A stretch of 64,000 nucleotides of DNA from Chenopodium formosanum (taxonomy: Eukaryota > Streptophyta > Magnoliopsida > Caryophyllales > Amaranthaceae): positions 11,165,501 through 11,229,500 of the forward strand of contig CM044877.1 of assembly GCA_024500155.1 (NCBI GenBank), in the 5' to 3' direction. The translations under genes and the position numbers were made by a program. The first letter of the stretch is position 1. The number at the start of each line of letters is the position of its first letter. The notes beneath the pieces are model-generated. The model had not been told where the DNA came from. It was given only the letters and a program-made list of their open reading frames with translations, and did no database searches. Below are positions 34,625-47,200 of the stretch, in pieces.

Positions 34625-34802
34625 CACTACAAAAAAAATGAGAATATGCAACACTTACAGAAATGTTACTCTTAATAATCTAACACAACAATATTTATTT
34701 ATTACCTTGAACTAAAGTAACAGAAAAAAAAAAAGTGTTGCTCTAGACTATATAATTGTTGCATGAAAAGATAACAATAACAAAACTATTGTTTGAAAAT
34801 GT

Positions 34803-34805
<3 letters not shown>

Positions 34806-34889
<84 letters not shown>
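34806..34889. repeat. (TA)n microsatellite
   Basis: About 42 TA units, directly before a SINE-like piece. Confidence 0.97.
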
Positions 34890-34891
<2 letters not shown>

Positions 34892-34897
34892 GCAAGT

Positions 34898-34962
34898 TTG
34901 GTGGAGTTGGTGGGGAACTCACCTTGTCACTTTGAGGTCACAAGTTCGAGCCCTACTACTCC
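34898..34962 (+). mobile_element. Short SINE-like fragment
   Basis: GGAGTTGGTGGGGAACTC (A-box-like) and GGTCACAAGTTCGAGCCC (B box) at tRNA-like spacing; the body is missing. Confidence 0.5.
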
Positions 34963-37680
34963 TATATTACTAAACTAGCATAGTGCCCGTGCGATGCACG
35001 GTTTATATATAAATCAAATTATTAAACCCGTAGGAAAAATAAAATAAAAACAAAGGTAATTCAATTACTAATAAAGGACTTGGTTACTAATGGTCAATAA
35101 AAAAATTAAAGGAATGGTATTTTATGTTATTTGAATTTCTTTTAATTTTTATAATGTTATTTTATTAATGGAAAATAATTGAATAATACTCCACATAACT
35201 ATATAAGAGTAGTGGACTAATTCATTTATATCTCACGTTGTGAAAAAACTTAAATTTTCTTATCATATCACCCGCATCAGTAGCCAGAATCAATCTAATA
35301 TATACATGTTTTATTTACCCGTCGCACTCACCAAATCTATAGACACAATAATAACTTTATATCTGACCTACAAGTACATATATTTTCCTAAGTTAAGCAT
35401 TGTGCAAAAAACTATATATTATATAATAGTCATATAACCAACAACTGATTAAATATAATATATAACACAAATACTTCGTATATAGGTATGAATACTGATA
35501 ATTTTATATAAATAAAATGTACGGAGTATATATTAAGATTTATCCCTACCTTAATTATAAAAAGGATAACAACTTATAATAGTGCATGGACATTTATATC
35601 TCTAGAAATGTTCTTTTTACATGTATTTTAAAAGGTTAAAATTGTCTCTTGAATTCGCTAAATTGATTTAAAAGGTTATGTTTATTTCAATATTTAAAGC
35701 CATTTACTATTTTCATTTCCTTTTGTTATAATTTTTCTATTTAGAATTTATTAGACTATTATGTTTCAAGATTGAAGTCAATATCTTTTTACCGTACAAT
35801 CACTAAACCAAAGTAGCTCAACTAAAGTTTTGAACATTGCATAGCAACACAACATCCAACAAATGACTACATGCAAATAATTTTAATAAAATTATGCATT
35901 TGATATAAGTTATTAAAAAATTTAACTATATATACATTTTTATAGGTTTATATCTTTCATATTAACAAAAATTTACAAATGTTATTATTATATTTTGAAA
36001 AAAAAAAATAGACTTTGGAGTTTTGTATAAGATAGATAAAGGATAAGTTAATTCCCGTCATACATGCATTGAGTTGCTCAATCATTTTTTTTTTTTTTTA
36101 CTATTCTATCCATTTCACCCTTTGGGCGAATCAGGATTCGAGGATCAGTTTTGGATTATGAGGTTCCACTCCCTTCCCGATTGTTGTTGCAGGGGATCGA
36201 ACACGGGTCCTCCCTACCAAGTGTAGTGTCAATCACCACTACACCAACACCTAATTGGTGTAGTGGTGATTGGGACTATACTTGGTATGGAGAACCCGTA
36301 TTATAAAATATTATATCATATACATATACTTTTTTATATTATAAAAAAATATTATATTATATACACATACTATTTTACATGAAATATATTAATTTTCATA
36401 CTATACTTAATTACATAGAATGTAAAGTACATGAAAATAGTATCATACCTACATTCCAATAATATAATTAGAAATTTAACAATATGACTTATTATATAAT
36501 GTTTAGGTGTAATAAAAATGACATGCATATTCTTTTATTATAAAATGTTGATTTGAAAGTTTAAATTATAGCTAAAAGTATTATTATGTCTAAAACAACA
36601 TAAATTATTGCTCATGATTGTTGTATATCTAGTATAGTGCATGAGCAATGCACGATTTTTAAATCAAAATGTTAGTTTTTCTAAAAAAAAAAAAAAAACA
36701 TAATTAGTAATAGCATTGTTAATACGAATTTTACAATTTTAAACACGAGTAATAGTTATAATACATTTTATATCTATCCATTCCTGTCAAATGTCTAATT
36801 CGATTTAACTTTTATTCTTCTTTTTAGATTGGTTTTTGGTTCAATTTTTTGTTTTTTTGTTTTGTTTTGTTTTTTTTTTATTATTTTATTGAAGAAAAAC
36901 AAAAGGTCATTGTAAAAAACATTGTATAGAAAATGAAAGGCCGATTAGAATTAAATTTATATTCAAGATTATGTATTTTTTTTCCAAGACAACATTTTGG
37001 CTCAGCATTCAGCATTTGTCAAGAAGTACAACAAACGATAAAAGTAATTTTTACACTATTTTGTATCTTTACCAAAAACTTTTGTATTCATCCACTTGTA
37101 TTGAATTTAGGATAACTTGTAGACTATTTTGGGTAACTTTTATCTGTAAAGCATAAATAACTTTCATTCATTACATGGTAGCTTTTATAACACAAACTTT
37201 CAAAGAAATCGGGTGTACAATAATTATTGTACATCCATTATAAAGATCTCTCAAAGTGATAAAAAAATTACCCTTAAAATAATTAATATTACTCAAATAT
37301 GTATAAAAGTAACCCAATTTTAATAAAAATAATATACACTTTATTGGTAAAGAATCACATTTTAAATGACTAAAATTCAATCTATATTTTAAATGACTAT
37401 AAATAAAGGTTTAAAAGATGTTATGGATTATTTGTAGTACTGAAAAATATTTATTTTATTATTAAAAATTAAATCAATATTTATGTTAGGAAATCATGAA
37501 AATCTTATGCATGTATAGAAACTTGCTTTTATTGTTTAAGGTTGAACAAAAATAACTATGCTTGAATATGTAAACAGTAATTATATAGATATATTTTATA
37601 CATAAGCAAGCCAATGAAAGAGTGACATTTGTCATCCTCACATTGAGGCGCTTGTCTTTTAGTATAATAATATATAGATA
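34961..37680. mobile_element. Helitron-like element(s), possibly two nested
   Basis: CTATATTACTAAACTAG at 34963 is followed by the hairpin CCGTGCGATGCACGG. A similar start (TATATCTAGTATAG, then GTGCATGAGCAATGCAC) lies at 36627. A common end at about 37610-37680 has the palindrome TGACATTTGTCA, then GTCTTTTAGTATAATAATAT. Ends in short inverted ACTAAA/TTTAGT words with subterminal hairpins are reported for some plant Helitron-like groups. No Rep/helicase is present, so this is inference from end structure only. Confidence 0.4.
36083..36253 (-). mobile_element. tRNA-derived SINE, family B, copy 1
   Basis: On the minus strand GTTGGTGTAGTGGTGATTG (A box) and CCGTGTTCGATCCCC (B box) are followed by a body containing CCAAAACTGATC and an A run. 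A partial, oppositely oriented head of the same family follows at 36254-36300. Confidence 0.75.
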
Positions 37681-37787
37681 GATGCTTGGAAGTGGCAACA
37701 TTTATAAACATATTTGAATAGGCAACACTTTTTTTATATTAGGCAATGGTTTTGCACTGTTACCTTTGTTTTATTTTGTTGTTGTGT

Positions 37788-37960
37788 CAGGGGTTAAATT
37801 ACTTGGTCAAGGGTTACTTTGTCATACCTTTGCTTTATTTTGTTGTAGTGTCAGGGGTTAAATTACTTGGTCATTTGGTCAAGGGTTACTTTGTCTGGGG
37901 GTTACTTTGTCATTTGTTGATTTGGCAGCCTGTCGCATGGTGCGGCCAGAAACGTGCTGT
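37788..37960. repeat. Right part of the GTTACC-array element
   Basis: Units of GGGGTTA-ATTACTTGGTCA and AAGGGTTACTTTGTC continue the array cut at 34624. The end TGGTGCGGCCAGAAACG is a possible inverted partner of the GTGGC words at about 33820. Confidence 0.5.
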
Positions 37961-38023
37961 TATCGAAAAAAAATTAAACTCTAAACCAACAATTTTATCT
38001 TAAAAAAAGTTTGACTTTATATA

Positions 38024-38287
38024 CTTCCGTCGTTCTTTTTTTATTGCACCATAAGAGATTTCACGCTTCCCAATGCATTATTTTAGTTATTAATATCTTC
38101 AATTATACTTTTGTAAAAATTAGAAAATTTTGATATTTGAAAAGTAGAGTTAAATACGAATCTAACTAGATCCCACATGAGACATGACTACATTTTTCCT
38201 AACATATAAATCACAAATGATGGTAAAAGAAGATTAAGTGAATAGTGTAAAAGTCCTAATGGTGCAATAAAATAAAAACGGAGGAAG
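38024..38287. mobile_element. Stowaway-like MITE, 264 bp
   Basis: CTTCCGTCGTTCTTTTTTTA and its inverted copy, each arm carrying TTGCACCAT, with TA on both sides. Confidence 0.78.
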
Positions 38288-38426
38288 TATTAGAGATATA
38301 TGATATGATTATATTGGGCATCAGCCTCTCACAGGTCTGCCAACTAAGCTACGCAGGTCAACGTTTGAGAGTAGATAAAGAAGGAAGGGGAGAGGTAATC
38401 ATAACCCCTCTAGTCCTAATCATATA

Positions 38427-38678
38427 TTTCCTCCGTTTTCTTTTACTTGCAACACTTTCCTAAAAAGAAAAAGTCTCAATACTTGCAACACACTATAAAA
38501 GGAAAGTTACTTTAGGGAAAAACTATATTATTTCTCTTATTTAAAGCACATGACCGACTAAATTACACTCCTAACAACCACTCATCCTATTTTAAAGTTT
38601 ATTATATCATGTAAATCCCACCTTTCTTAAATTACCGCGCTAAAGGGTGTGTTGCATCTAAAAAGAAAACGGAGGAAG
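38427..38678. mobile_element. Stowaway-like MITE, 252 bp
   Basis: TTTCCTCCGTTTTCTTTTA and its inverted copy with TA on both sides; GCAACAC lies in both arms. Confidence 0.78.
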
Positions 38679-39133
38679 TATGATTGTTGAGGCTCAAACT
38701 AGTAACATTAAAATTACAAGGTGACTTCATTCCCTTCCAACTTCATCTAACTTGCTGCCTTGCTGGGTTATAATATGAAAGTTTTAGTTGGAAAAATCAT
38801 TCACAAGTATACTTTAAGAAATAAATCAAAAATATAACTCATACGAGAAATTTTTACGAGTTGAGGGATATGGGGATCATGCAGCTAGCTGCTAGCCAAT
38901 GAATTTTTATACCATAATGGTATAATTCGTATAGATAGATAAATTTCCTTTAATAATCATGACTATAAATACATACTCAACACAAATATGTTTTCCATTG
39001 ATTTTTTATTGCATTGTATTTGTATCTATTTTCATCATGTTTGCCATTTTTTAACATCAATTGTTAATAGTTTTTATTACTAATAGTGTAAAAATATCAA
39101 CTTTAATTTTAAGATGAATCTAACAAAATATCA

Positions 39134-39180
<47 letters not shown>

Positions 39181-40005
39181 TACTCTGTATTAAAAATAAT
39201 CAAGATTAAAACATTGTGACTAAAATTAAGCCGAGGAAGTGTAGGAGTCGTACTAGCTAAGAGAATCAAACATAGAAAACGTTCAACACAACTAACTAGT
39301 AACTAGCTAGGGGAAGAAAAACATGCGTTGTTTTGACTCTTTTGTTAGTTTGAACATGGAAAACATTCAACACAACTAGCCAGATTACATTCACTTTCTC
39401 TTTGAACTTTGAACATTCTCTTTCAAAGCTGATTTTTTGGTCTATTATAGTAATCAATTATGAAAGGATAAGGTTTTGAGACTCATGAAGAATTTTCACA
39501 TGGGAATATCTTGCAAAATCTTCAAAATCTTCAAAATCCAATGAAATCATACATTAACTACTTGGTTAACACATTTCAAATCTTCTAAATCTAGTCAAAA
39601 ATTCTTGTAAAATCTAGTTTAATCAACATTTTGTTTGAGTTTATTCAAATGTAAATTATACGTAGTTTTCATTATTGTTTCTTGTGGGGTGTAAATGTGT
39701 GATGAATTTCTCCCAATGTTAAAAGGAATAGGTACGGTTATTTTTTATTTTTTTTTAAAATACTGTTAGCTTTTTTTGTGGTAATAGATAGCTTACCTCA
39801 GTGTCTCTTACCTTATAAAGTTATGTAAATCCAAATTAAATAATTTAAGTCATGATTCTTTTAGAAAGTGGGTCAATTTGAATGGATAGAAGCAATATTC
39901 GTTCATTTAATTATTTAGTACCTTTTTTTTTTTTTTAATAGATTAAGTACCTTAATTTTGAGTGCAATTAAACTTGTAAGTAAATATTGTTCTTGATAAT
40001 ATTCA
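38679..40005. other. AT-rich intergenic DNA with an ATT microsatellite
   Basis: (ATT)n at 39132-39179. No gene is recognised. Confidence 0.5.
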
Positions 40006-40371
40006 TAGGCCCTGTTTGGTAATTAGCTGTTAGCTGATTGTATTAGCTGGTTTGACTAGCTGGTTATAGTAGCTGGATTGACTAGCTGGTTATAATTAGT
40101 TGATTGTATAAAAATGTTTGGTAAATAGCTGTTAATTGTTAGTTGTTTTAGTGTATTTAAGAAACAAAAAAGCTAATTGTACAATAAGCTAATTTTAAAA
40201 AGCTCTTATAATGAGCTTTTTCTAAAAGAGCTTTTTGAGCCCGGCCCAAAAAACTTTTTTAATAAGCTATATACCAAACACCCAAATTAGCTTTTTTAAT
40301 TGGTCAAACATCTAATTGGACAAAATAAGCTAAAAGCTCTTTAAAAAGCTTTTTACCAAACACACCCTATA
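40006..40371. mobile_element. hAT-like MITE, about 366 bp
   Basis: TAGGCCCTGTTTGGTAA at the left and TTACCAAACACACCCTA at the right are inverted copies. The interior repeats TTAGCTG/AGCTAA words on both sides. The target duplication is not clear. Confidence 0.65.
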
Positions 40372-41175
40372 GTCTACAACTCTACAAGTAGCAAATAATT
40401 TATCTCTTTGGGTGGATGCATGCAAAAAGGAATGCGAACCATTGCCCTTCACCTTACTAGCTTAGTGTCTGGTGTTGAATAACTATGATAAAACATTTTT
40501 CTTAGGAAAATTGGAAATTAATAATCTCACCTTTGTCATTTCTTTATTTTAATATAGTAAACTATAGTGTCTCTATAATATGGCTCACAATAAATTAATT
40601 AAGAATTTATCGAACATTTTATTTAATTTCAGTCTTCTTTTATCTATTATGTGAAAATTCCTACACATATCCAGGTGCACCATGATATAAAAGTCTTGCT
40701 CATTGTCATAGACTCATAGTACTCAACAACAATTAACATGACCAAAAAAAAAAAAAAAAGTGCACATATTTTGATGTTAGGAGATTCAGTGGGAAAAATG
40801 CTGGTTTATGCCATACATTGGCTTGGTACAGACTTACAGTCTGTAGTCTGTCATCAATACCATAAAAGAGAAGACACACAAATTAAAGAATCTGGTAAAA
40901 TAAATATATACAGTACCAAGTACCTGATCATATGCTGATTGAAATATTGAATTGCATATTTTTAGAAACTTGGCCCAGGTGATCTCATACTAATAAGTTA
41001 AGATTTTTTGTTTTCATCTTTTAATTTGCTCATGTATCTAGTAAAGTAATGGATTTCGCTCTAATCGATAGTTTTATGTGCTAGAATTGATGTATAAATT
41101 GTCATACAAAACACTAAAAAGAAAAGGAAAATTTATCAGAATAAAACTTTTAAAAGGCTCATTTTGCAAGGAAAA
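40372..41175. other. AT-rich intergenic DNA
   Basis: No gene recognised. Confidence 0.4.
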
Positions 41176-41179
41176 ACCT

Positions 41180-42172
41180 TTTAAAGCATTCTTTGTTAAA
41201 AAAAACCACCACGATCACTTATTTTGTTGAATGAAACCTAGACCCTCTTTTCCGGCATTGACCAAGACTTTCAGGCATTGACTCTCTTATTTTCCTACTT
41301 GCAGCCTACAATAACTACCTTTTTCCTCCATTTTTTTGGCTCCCTTATTTCCCCCCCGGTATATACCAAAGAAAGCCCTTCCCAAATCACTTAATTCCAA
41401 ATTAGGGCAAATTTTACACCAAAATTAGATCAATTAATAGGTAAATTAGGGTTCTTCATCAATTTCTTTCACGGTTGTAGTCTTCAAATCTCACTTCCAA
41501 ACAAAAACAAAATTCCAGAAATTCAACAATCTAGGGCAACAATTTCACAATTCCAATCAAAATTTTCAGCAATCAAAACAAGTTTGCATGTATCATTTAA
41601 GCCATCACAATTCAAAATCAACAAAGAAAGAACAACAATAAGGTAAATTTTGTTTAATTTATGTCGATTTTTGGTGAAAAAACCTAACAATTTAAACCTA
41701 AATTGAGCAAACAAAGAACATATCTGTGTTTGTACTTCACTACATAATTGGGAAACGTTGATTTGCGTCCAAGCATCTTCTTCCTTCGTCCTTTACCCAT
41801 TGAAAACATTAAAGAAAAAAAAAAGAGCAAGTTTGATTGTCTTGAACACGCAGTAAAACCCCATTTTTTTTTTTTTTTGGCGATTTTCGAGCTGAGTTTA
41901 ATAGTGATTACTTTACACTTACCTCAATTTGTTGATCAAGTATTAATGGTGAGCTGAGATAGAGAGAGAGAAACCTAATTTGATGTGATATGCAGAGCAT
42001 TCATGGAGGAGAGGAGAGGAGATAGAGAATACATAAGAAAAAGGGAAAATGAGGGAAAGAAATAAGGGAGTCAACACCTGAAAGTCTTGGTCAATGCCGG
42101 AAAAGAGGGCCCAGGTTTCATTTAACAAATAAAGTGATCGTGGTGGTTTTTTATAACAAAGAATGCTTTGAT
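41180..42172. mobile_element. Foldback element, about 1 kb, probably Mutator-like
   Basis: Arms of about 120 bp: AAAGCATTCTTTGTTA at 41183 and its inverse at 42154-42169; both contain CCACCACGATCACTT and CCTCTTTTCCGGCATTGACC. No clean 9-bp duplication was found, so the exact ends are uncertain. No coding region is inside. Confidence 0.75.
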
Positions 42173-42491
42173 TTTATCTTTCTTATCTCGACTTATCCAA
42201 ATTAGGGAATTCTAAAATTCACTTTATATGCGAATTGATTTCAAGTAACCCTTAGTTTCCTTAATGTCTTATGTGGAAAGATGTAAAATTAATTGAATTG
42301 TTCATGAATACAGTAATTAACTAAAGAAACAAGATTCAATCAAAATTTAAAGATAAAAGGTGATATAGACCTAATGCTCGTTTAAACGGTATACTTTGCT
42401 TGATTTAATTTTTTAGAATTATTATTGTTATTACTGTTAAGTTAATATAGAAGCATTTTTGTTTATTCATAATCCATTGATAGAATATCAA

Positions 42492-42670
42492 TTGGTTGTT
42501 GGTGCAATGGTGATTGAGACTACATTTGATAGGAAGGACCGCGTGTTTAATCCCCCACAAAAACAATTGGGAGGAGATTAAAACCTGACCATCCAAAACT
42601 GATCTCCAAATCCGAATTAACTCAAAGGGTGAACCGAGTGAAACATTTAAAAAAAAAAAAAAAAAAAAAA
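42492..42670 (+). mobile_element. tRNA-derived SINE, family B, copy 2
   Basis: GTTGTTGGTGCAATGGTGATTG (A box) and CCGCGTGTTTAATCCCC (B box), then CCAAAACTGATC and an A run, as in the copy at 36083. Confidence 0.75.
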
Positions 42671-43129
42671 TTGTTAGAGTGGGAAGAAAGGAGGGAAAAG
42701 AAGTGCGTGAACAATCTTGCTTTATTTTCTGCAAATGAGCAGAAACATTTGCTAACTTCTGCATTTTAGCCAAAAAAAAATGCTTATTTTTACAAATAAA
42801 GCATTATTTATACTCCATATAGAAGAAAAATAAATAATCTAAAAATTTAAACCTGTAAATAAATTTGAAATTATACTTTAGCTAGAAAATTTCACAGGCT
42901 TACAACATTAAAAAAAATAATTAAAAAAATAAAATAAAAGAGAGAGAGAGAGAGAGAGAGAGAGGAGGAGGAAGTGGAGGGGGAAAAAATTCAGACTCGA
43001 CAAAGAAATAATATGGGTCTTATGACTCTTATCTCTTATGAATTTAAAGAGAGAAAATATGTCTTAGGAATTTAGAGTTCGAAAGAGGAGAAGAAATATA
43101 GGTCTTTAGTTCTTTACTCTTATTGTATA

Positions 43130-43309
43130 CTTCCTCCGTTTCTATTTAGGCACATATATTAAGGAGAATAGAGAGAGTAAAAGAGAATGAAAAAGTAAGT
43201 TGGGGTAGCTTGTAAACGCGAGGTAAAAAATTTACCTCAAAAGGAAACACGTCAACTAAAAAAAAATCCTAAAAAGGAATACGTGTCAACTAAAAAGAAA
43301 CAGAGGTAG
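43130..43309. mobile_element. Stowaway-like MITE, 180 bp
   Basis: CTTCCTCCGTTTCTATTTAG and the inverted copy CTAAAAAGAAACAGAGGTAG with TA on both sides. Confidence 0.78.
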
Positions 43310-44222
43310 TATATGAGAAGTAAAAAAAATCATATGTACAAGTGAGCAAACAAAAAAAATTGCCCATTTCATATAAACGAGTAAATATGATGATAAATTA
43401 TACGTAGGTTTAACCGGTTGTATGATTAAATTTGCCCTATTACAACGTTGTGATTACCTTTTTCAACAATAAGGTCTATTGATTTGTTGTAACCATGAAT
43501 GAATTAAGTCTAGTTTTCAATGTCTTTAGTAAAGATTTGTCACAGCTCACAAACTAAGTGATAAACCTTGTACAACTTCATAAACTATTGTTCATATGAT
43601 GTATGCTACTAATTTAACATAAACCATTCTATACGCCTTGTACAACTTCATAAACCATTCTATATGCTTACTAATTTAACATAATTACAGGCTAATAATA
43701 CCAACCCACGAAAATTCACAACAAACAAGACCTAACATAATTCTGATGAATCCTTCAATCCAATCATTTGGAAAGAAATGAGAGGGGTGTGTGTGTGTGT
43801 GTGTGGGGGGGGGGGGGGGTGGAAGTTCTGATCACGTCACTCGGCTTCAAGGTTAAGTTTTCGAGTTACAATCACAATGGTATATAACTGATTATTGATG
43901 CAAACAAGTCGTACAAGGTTCGAGAATTTTCAATATACCTCACAAGAAAGATATAAAATAAAAAAATACGAAAAACTATTGCAGCTACTAGCATACATCT
44001 TTAAACAGATAGGATACTTGTTAATATAATTCACCAAAAAAAAGATGTAAAATTTGAACGTCAAATACAAGGGGGCAACTATCGCCGGATTAAAAGAAAA
44101 AAACAAACCTCCTATGCAGATACCCCCACATGAACTACGCTTGATTCCTGTTTCGCAAGGAACTAGCCATGTATTGAAGTAACAGCTAATTGAGCTTCTC
44201 AATTTCCCATCTGGCTTTCAAT
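43310..44222. other. 3' flank of the DENR gene
   Basis: Holds a (GT)n run passing into a G run (43786-43820). The part next to 44222 should contain the 3' untranslated region. No other gene is seen. Confidence 0.5.
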
Positions 44223-47200
44223 TCAAGCTGCTGGAACCTTCTTTCCATCCTCAATGAAGAAAATTGAAGTTTCTGGTACCTGCAATACAGAAGAAAAAAA
44301 AATAGATAAATGGAAAGAAAGGTAGAAATATTAATAGGGGAAATGCGCATAATGAAGAAAGTCTGACAATACCATTTTGAAACTGGTGCACAAACAATGT
44401 GAGGTAATAACAGATTTATTTAGAAAGAGAAGACAACCAAGAAAATCACTAGGATGCAAAAAATTCAGAGGTAAGCAAAGACAACTTTAAAATCAAAATG
44501 TTCAAAGGGAAAAGGTATTGTTAAGGAACGAGAGCAAGGAAGGCATGTTAAGCCCACTCTAACACCAAAATGTTAAACATCCAATAATCATTGCAGGACT
44601 TATACCAAAAAAGAGCACAGAAATGAAAAGGTATAATTTCTATGAACTTGCGTTGCCGGCTTGCCGCTCAGCATGCAACAAATTTTAAGGTAAGAGCAAA
44701 AATCAAAGAAAGAATTGTTGAATAGTATATTACATCAGCCCAAGTGTCTGTAATAAAATCCACAATATCATAGGCTATATCCCCTTGAACATCAATTTGC
44801 TCCTTCTCCGTTGGTCCCTGAAATAGATCAGACACAGGATTTAATTATTAAGCAGGTGAGCTCTGAGCAAGGTGAATAAGTTATCTACCATTAAAAATTA
44901 TAAGACCTTAACAACGGACGCTCCTGTAGCAAACTTTTTCCCCAGCTTTTTTGAAGCATCACTGAGTTTGACACCTGAAAATTTTAACAAAATTAGCATA
45001 CAGAACCCATACTGACAATGAATTAACTACTAATAAAAGCTACGATGAACAAACACATATTAACAAATAGGTCAGCAAGATGAATCCATTTAATCAAGTC
45101 TGATTCATTTTGAGTTTTGAAGCAAGATCATATGGCAGTCATTAACATTTAGCTAGATATTTTTGAAATTTTACTTATATATGTATAGGTGAGTATCTAG
45201 TTGGCAAACTTTGAACCAGCAAAGAAATATCAATATACTAGATTACTAGAATTCTACAAAGTTGGGAATTGATAAAACCTAAATAAAGCAAGGACAGAAA
45301 AAGGTTATGTAATTAATCAAATTTCTTCAATAATAATTCTAATAAACATCATTAAATTATTGTTAAATATAACTTATAAGCGATTGAGTTGGTTAAGGGA
45401 ATTTCAACCTGTTAACTTGTACATGAAATCACTCAATTGTAATAACATATGTAACAATATTCAAGTACTAATCCAAGCAGAAAATCTCACCAAAAAGTTC
45501 CAATCCTTTCACAGTAGTGATACATTTTCGTTTATTCCGTACAACCTTCTCAATAATAACTTCTTTCTTGTCCTACAAGCAAAAAAAATAGAGTTAGTGT
45601 GTAAATGCAAGCCAAACTCAAAAACAAGCTGCACAACTCCACACCAGAGCAATTGTAATAAGAAGAACAAGAATTGCTATTTATTAGCTTAGACAGTCAT
45701 TAACATACAGCAGTTACCCAAACTCATGCTAACTTGATGACTGTAAAAAAATGCATGAAAGGCAAATATTCCCAGAAAACAAGCACGAGATTCATCTACA
45801 TGACTCTTTATTAGCTTAGACAAGCACCCACCTACTACTTGAAGTTCAGCAAGATATAACAGTGCTCGATTTATTTAATACAGGCACACACTTCACATGT
45901 GTGTTGTGTATGTTGTAGGCATAGGAATTAAAAAGCTGAGCAACGTAGAGAATATAAGATAAGAGTCAACCTTGCCTATAATCATAATCAGCCCCCATTT
46001 CATATAAATATGTCTGCATCACCATCAGTTGAATTATTGTGAATGGAGATCAGGAGGGGGGGGGGGGGGGTTGGTAAAGCCGGTAAGCAAATATCTATGA
46101 AGCAAAGCAGGAAAAACTAAATACGGAGTAATTCATTCCTTCACAAAAATTCAGTGCTAGAATAAAGTGAAAGGAAAAGAGTTCTTGAATATCAACCCTA
46201 AGCAAGCAAAAAAGAGATATTGAATATTAGTAACATTAAAGAAAAACCTTAAATAGGAGCTAGTCTGGTAGATATTAAGTAGATTGCTTTCACAAGATTC
46301 ATGGCCTAATAAAGGGCAAGGTCCATAGACAGATGGACTTCATCAAAGTATGAGCAGATAGCAGGAGATCAATGGAGGAGAGAAGGAAGACAGCCACACA
46401 ATAAAATTCAGAAGGGTCAGCACAAGAACACGTAATATTGCTGAATTCTGGCTTTTATCAGCTGTTGAGATTTTGAGATCACGACAAGGAGAGTAAAGGA
46501 TGAAGGGGGCAGAAAATAAGGGCCCTGGAAATACACAGGTGAATACACACTCTTCAACCCACGAGGAAATCCTTAATGAATCATATGGATGAATTATTGG
46601 TTTCACATATTAGACCTAAAGTGGATAGATCTTGGTTCATCACATATAGCATCTACATTTGGGATTTTTGTGGATTGAGGCATCTAATTAATAAATTGAT
46701 CTGCAAGGTGTAGAAAGAAAACAATATCAAATTTATACATGCCCCTTCAGGTTTCAATGCATACTCCCATATCATACCTAGATTTGGTTAGTGTCGATAG
46801 AATTGATACCCAACGTAATTATACTTATGATGATTCTTACTATCAAAAAGGAAGATAGAAGGGCAGTGATGTAACTGCTAGGGGGAGGTAAAGGATGTGG
46901 TTGGCAATGGAATTAACAATTCTCATAAGCCTCTTCCCTACAAAGGAGGACTAGGAGAATATTGAAAACTTTCCACTTGGAACATAGAGAATCAATAATC
47001 ACCCAATTCATCAATCCCACAAACTATAACAATGTGGTATGTTTCCCTTTGTAACCCTCATCCCCTATTGTCATCGTTCATAATAGGTAGTATTATATAT
47101 GGTGGTTATTCAAAAGTTGATTGTTAGGTAAATGAAATCCCAAGATGTCAACCACAGGCCACCGCCAACCAGATGAACACCCTTGACCAAAAAAAAAATA

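Larger units (their letters stand above)
34625..37850. mobile_element. Possible CACTA element interrupting the GTTACC array
   Basis: CACTACAAAAAAAATGAG at the left and ...TTTTGTTGTAGTG at the right have CACTA-type ends. Both subterminal parts repeat GCAACAC/TGTTAC words. GTTACC-array sequence lies directly outside both ends. The 3-bp duplication is not clean (GTC before, TCA after), and a 68-bp tandem duplication blurs the right end. The interior is a mosaic of other repeats, with no transposase. Confidence 0.5.

Noticed and set aside
34961..37680. A canonical Helitron (TC...CTRR ends with Rep/helicase)
   Set aside because: No Rep or helicase is seen and the ends do not fit TC...CTRR cleanly; kept only as a low-confidence Helitron-like call.
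45360..45692. 110-residue plus-strand open frame
   Set aside because: It overlaps a confirmed exon and introns of DENR on the other strand and has no recognisable domain.
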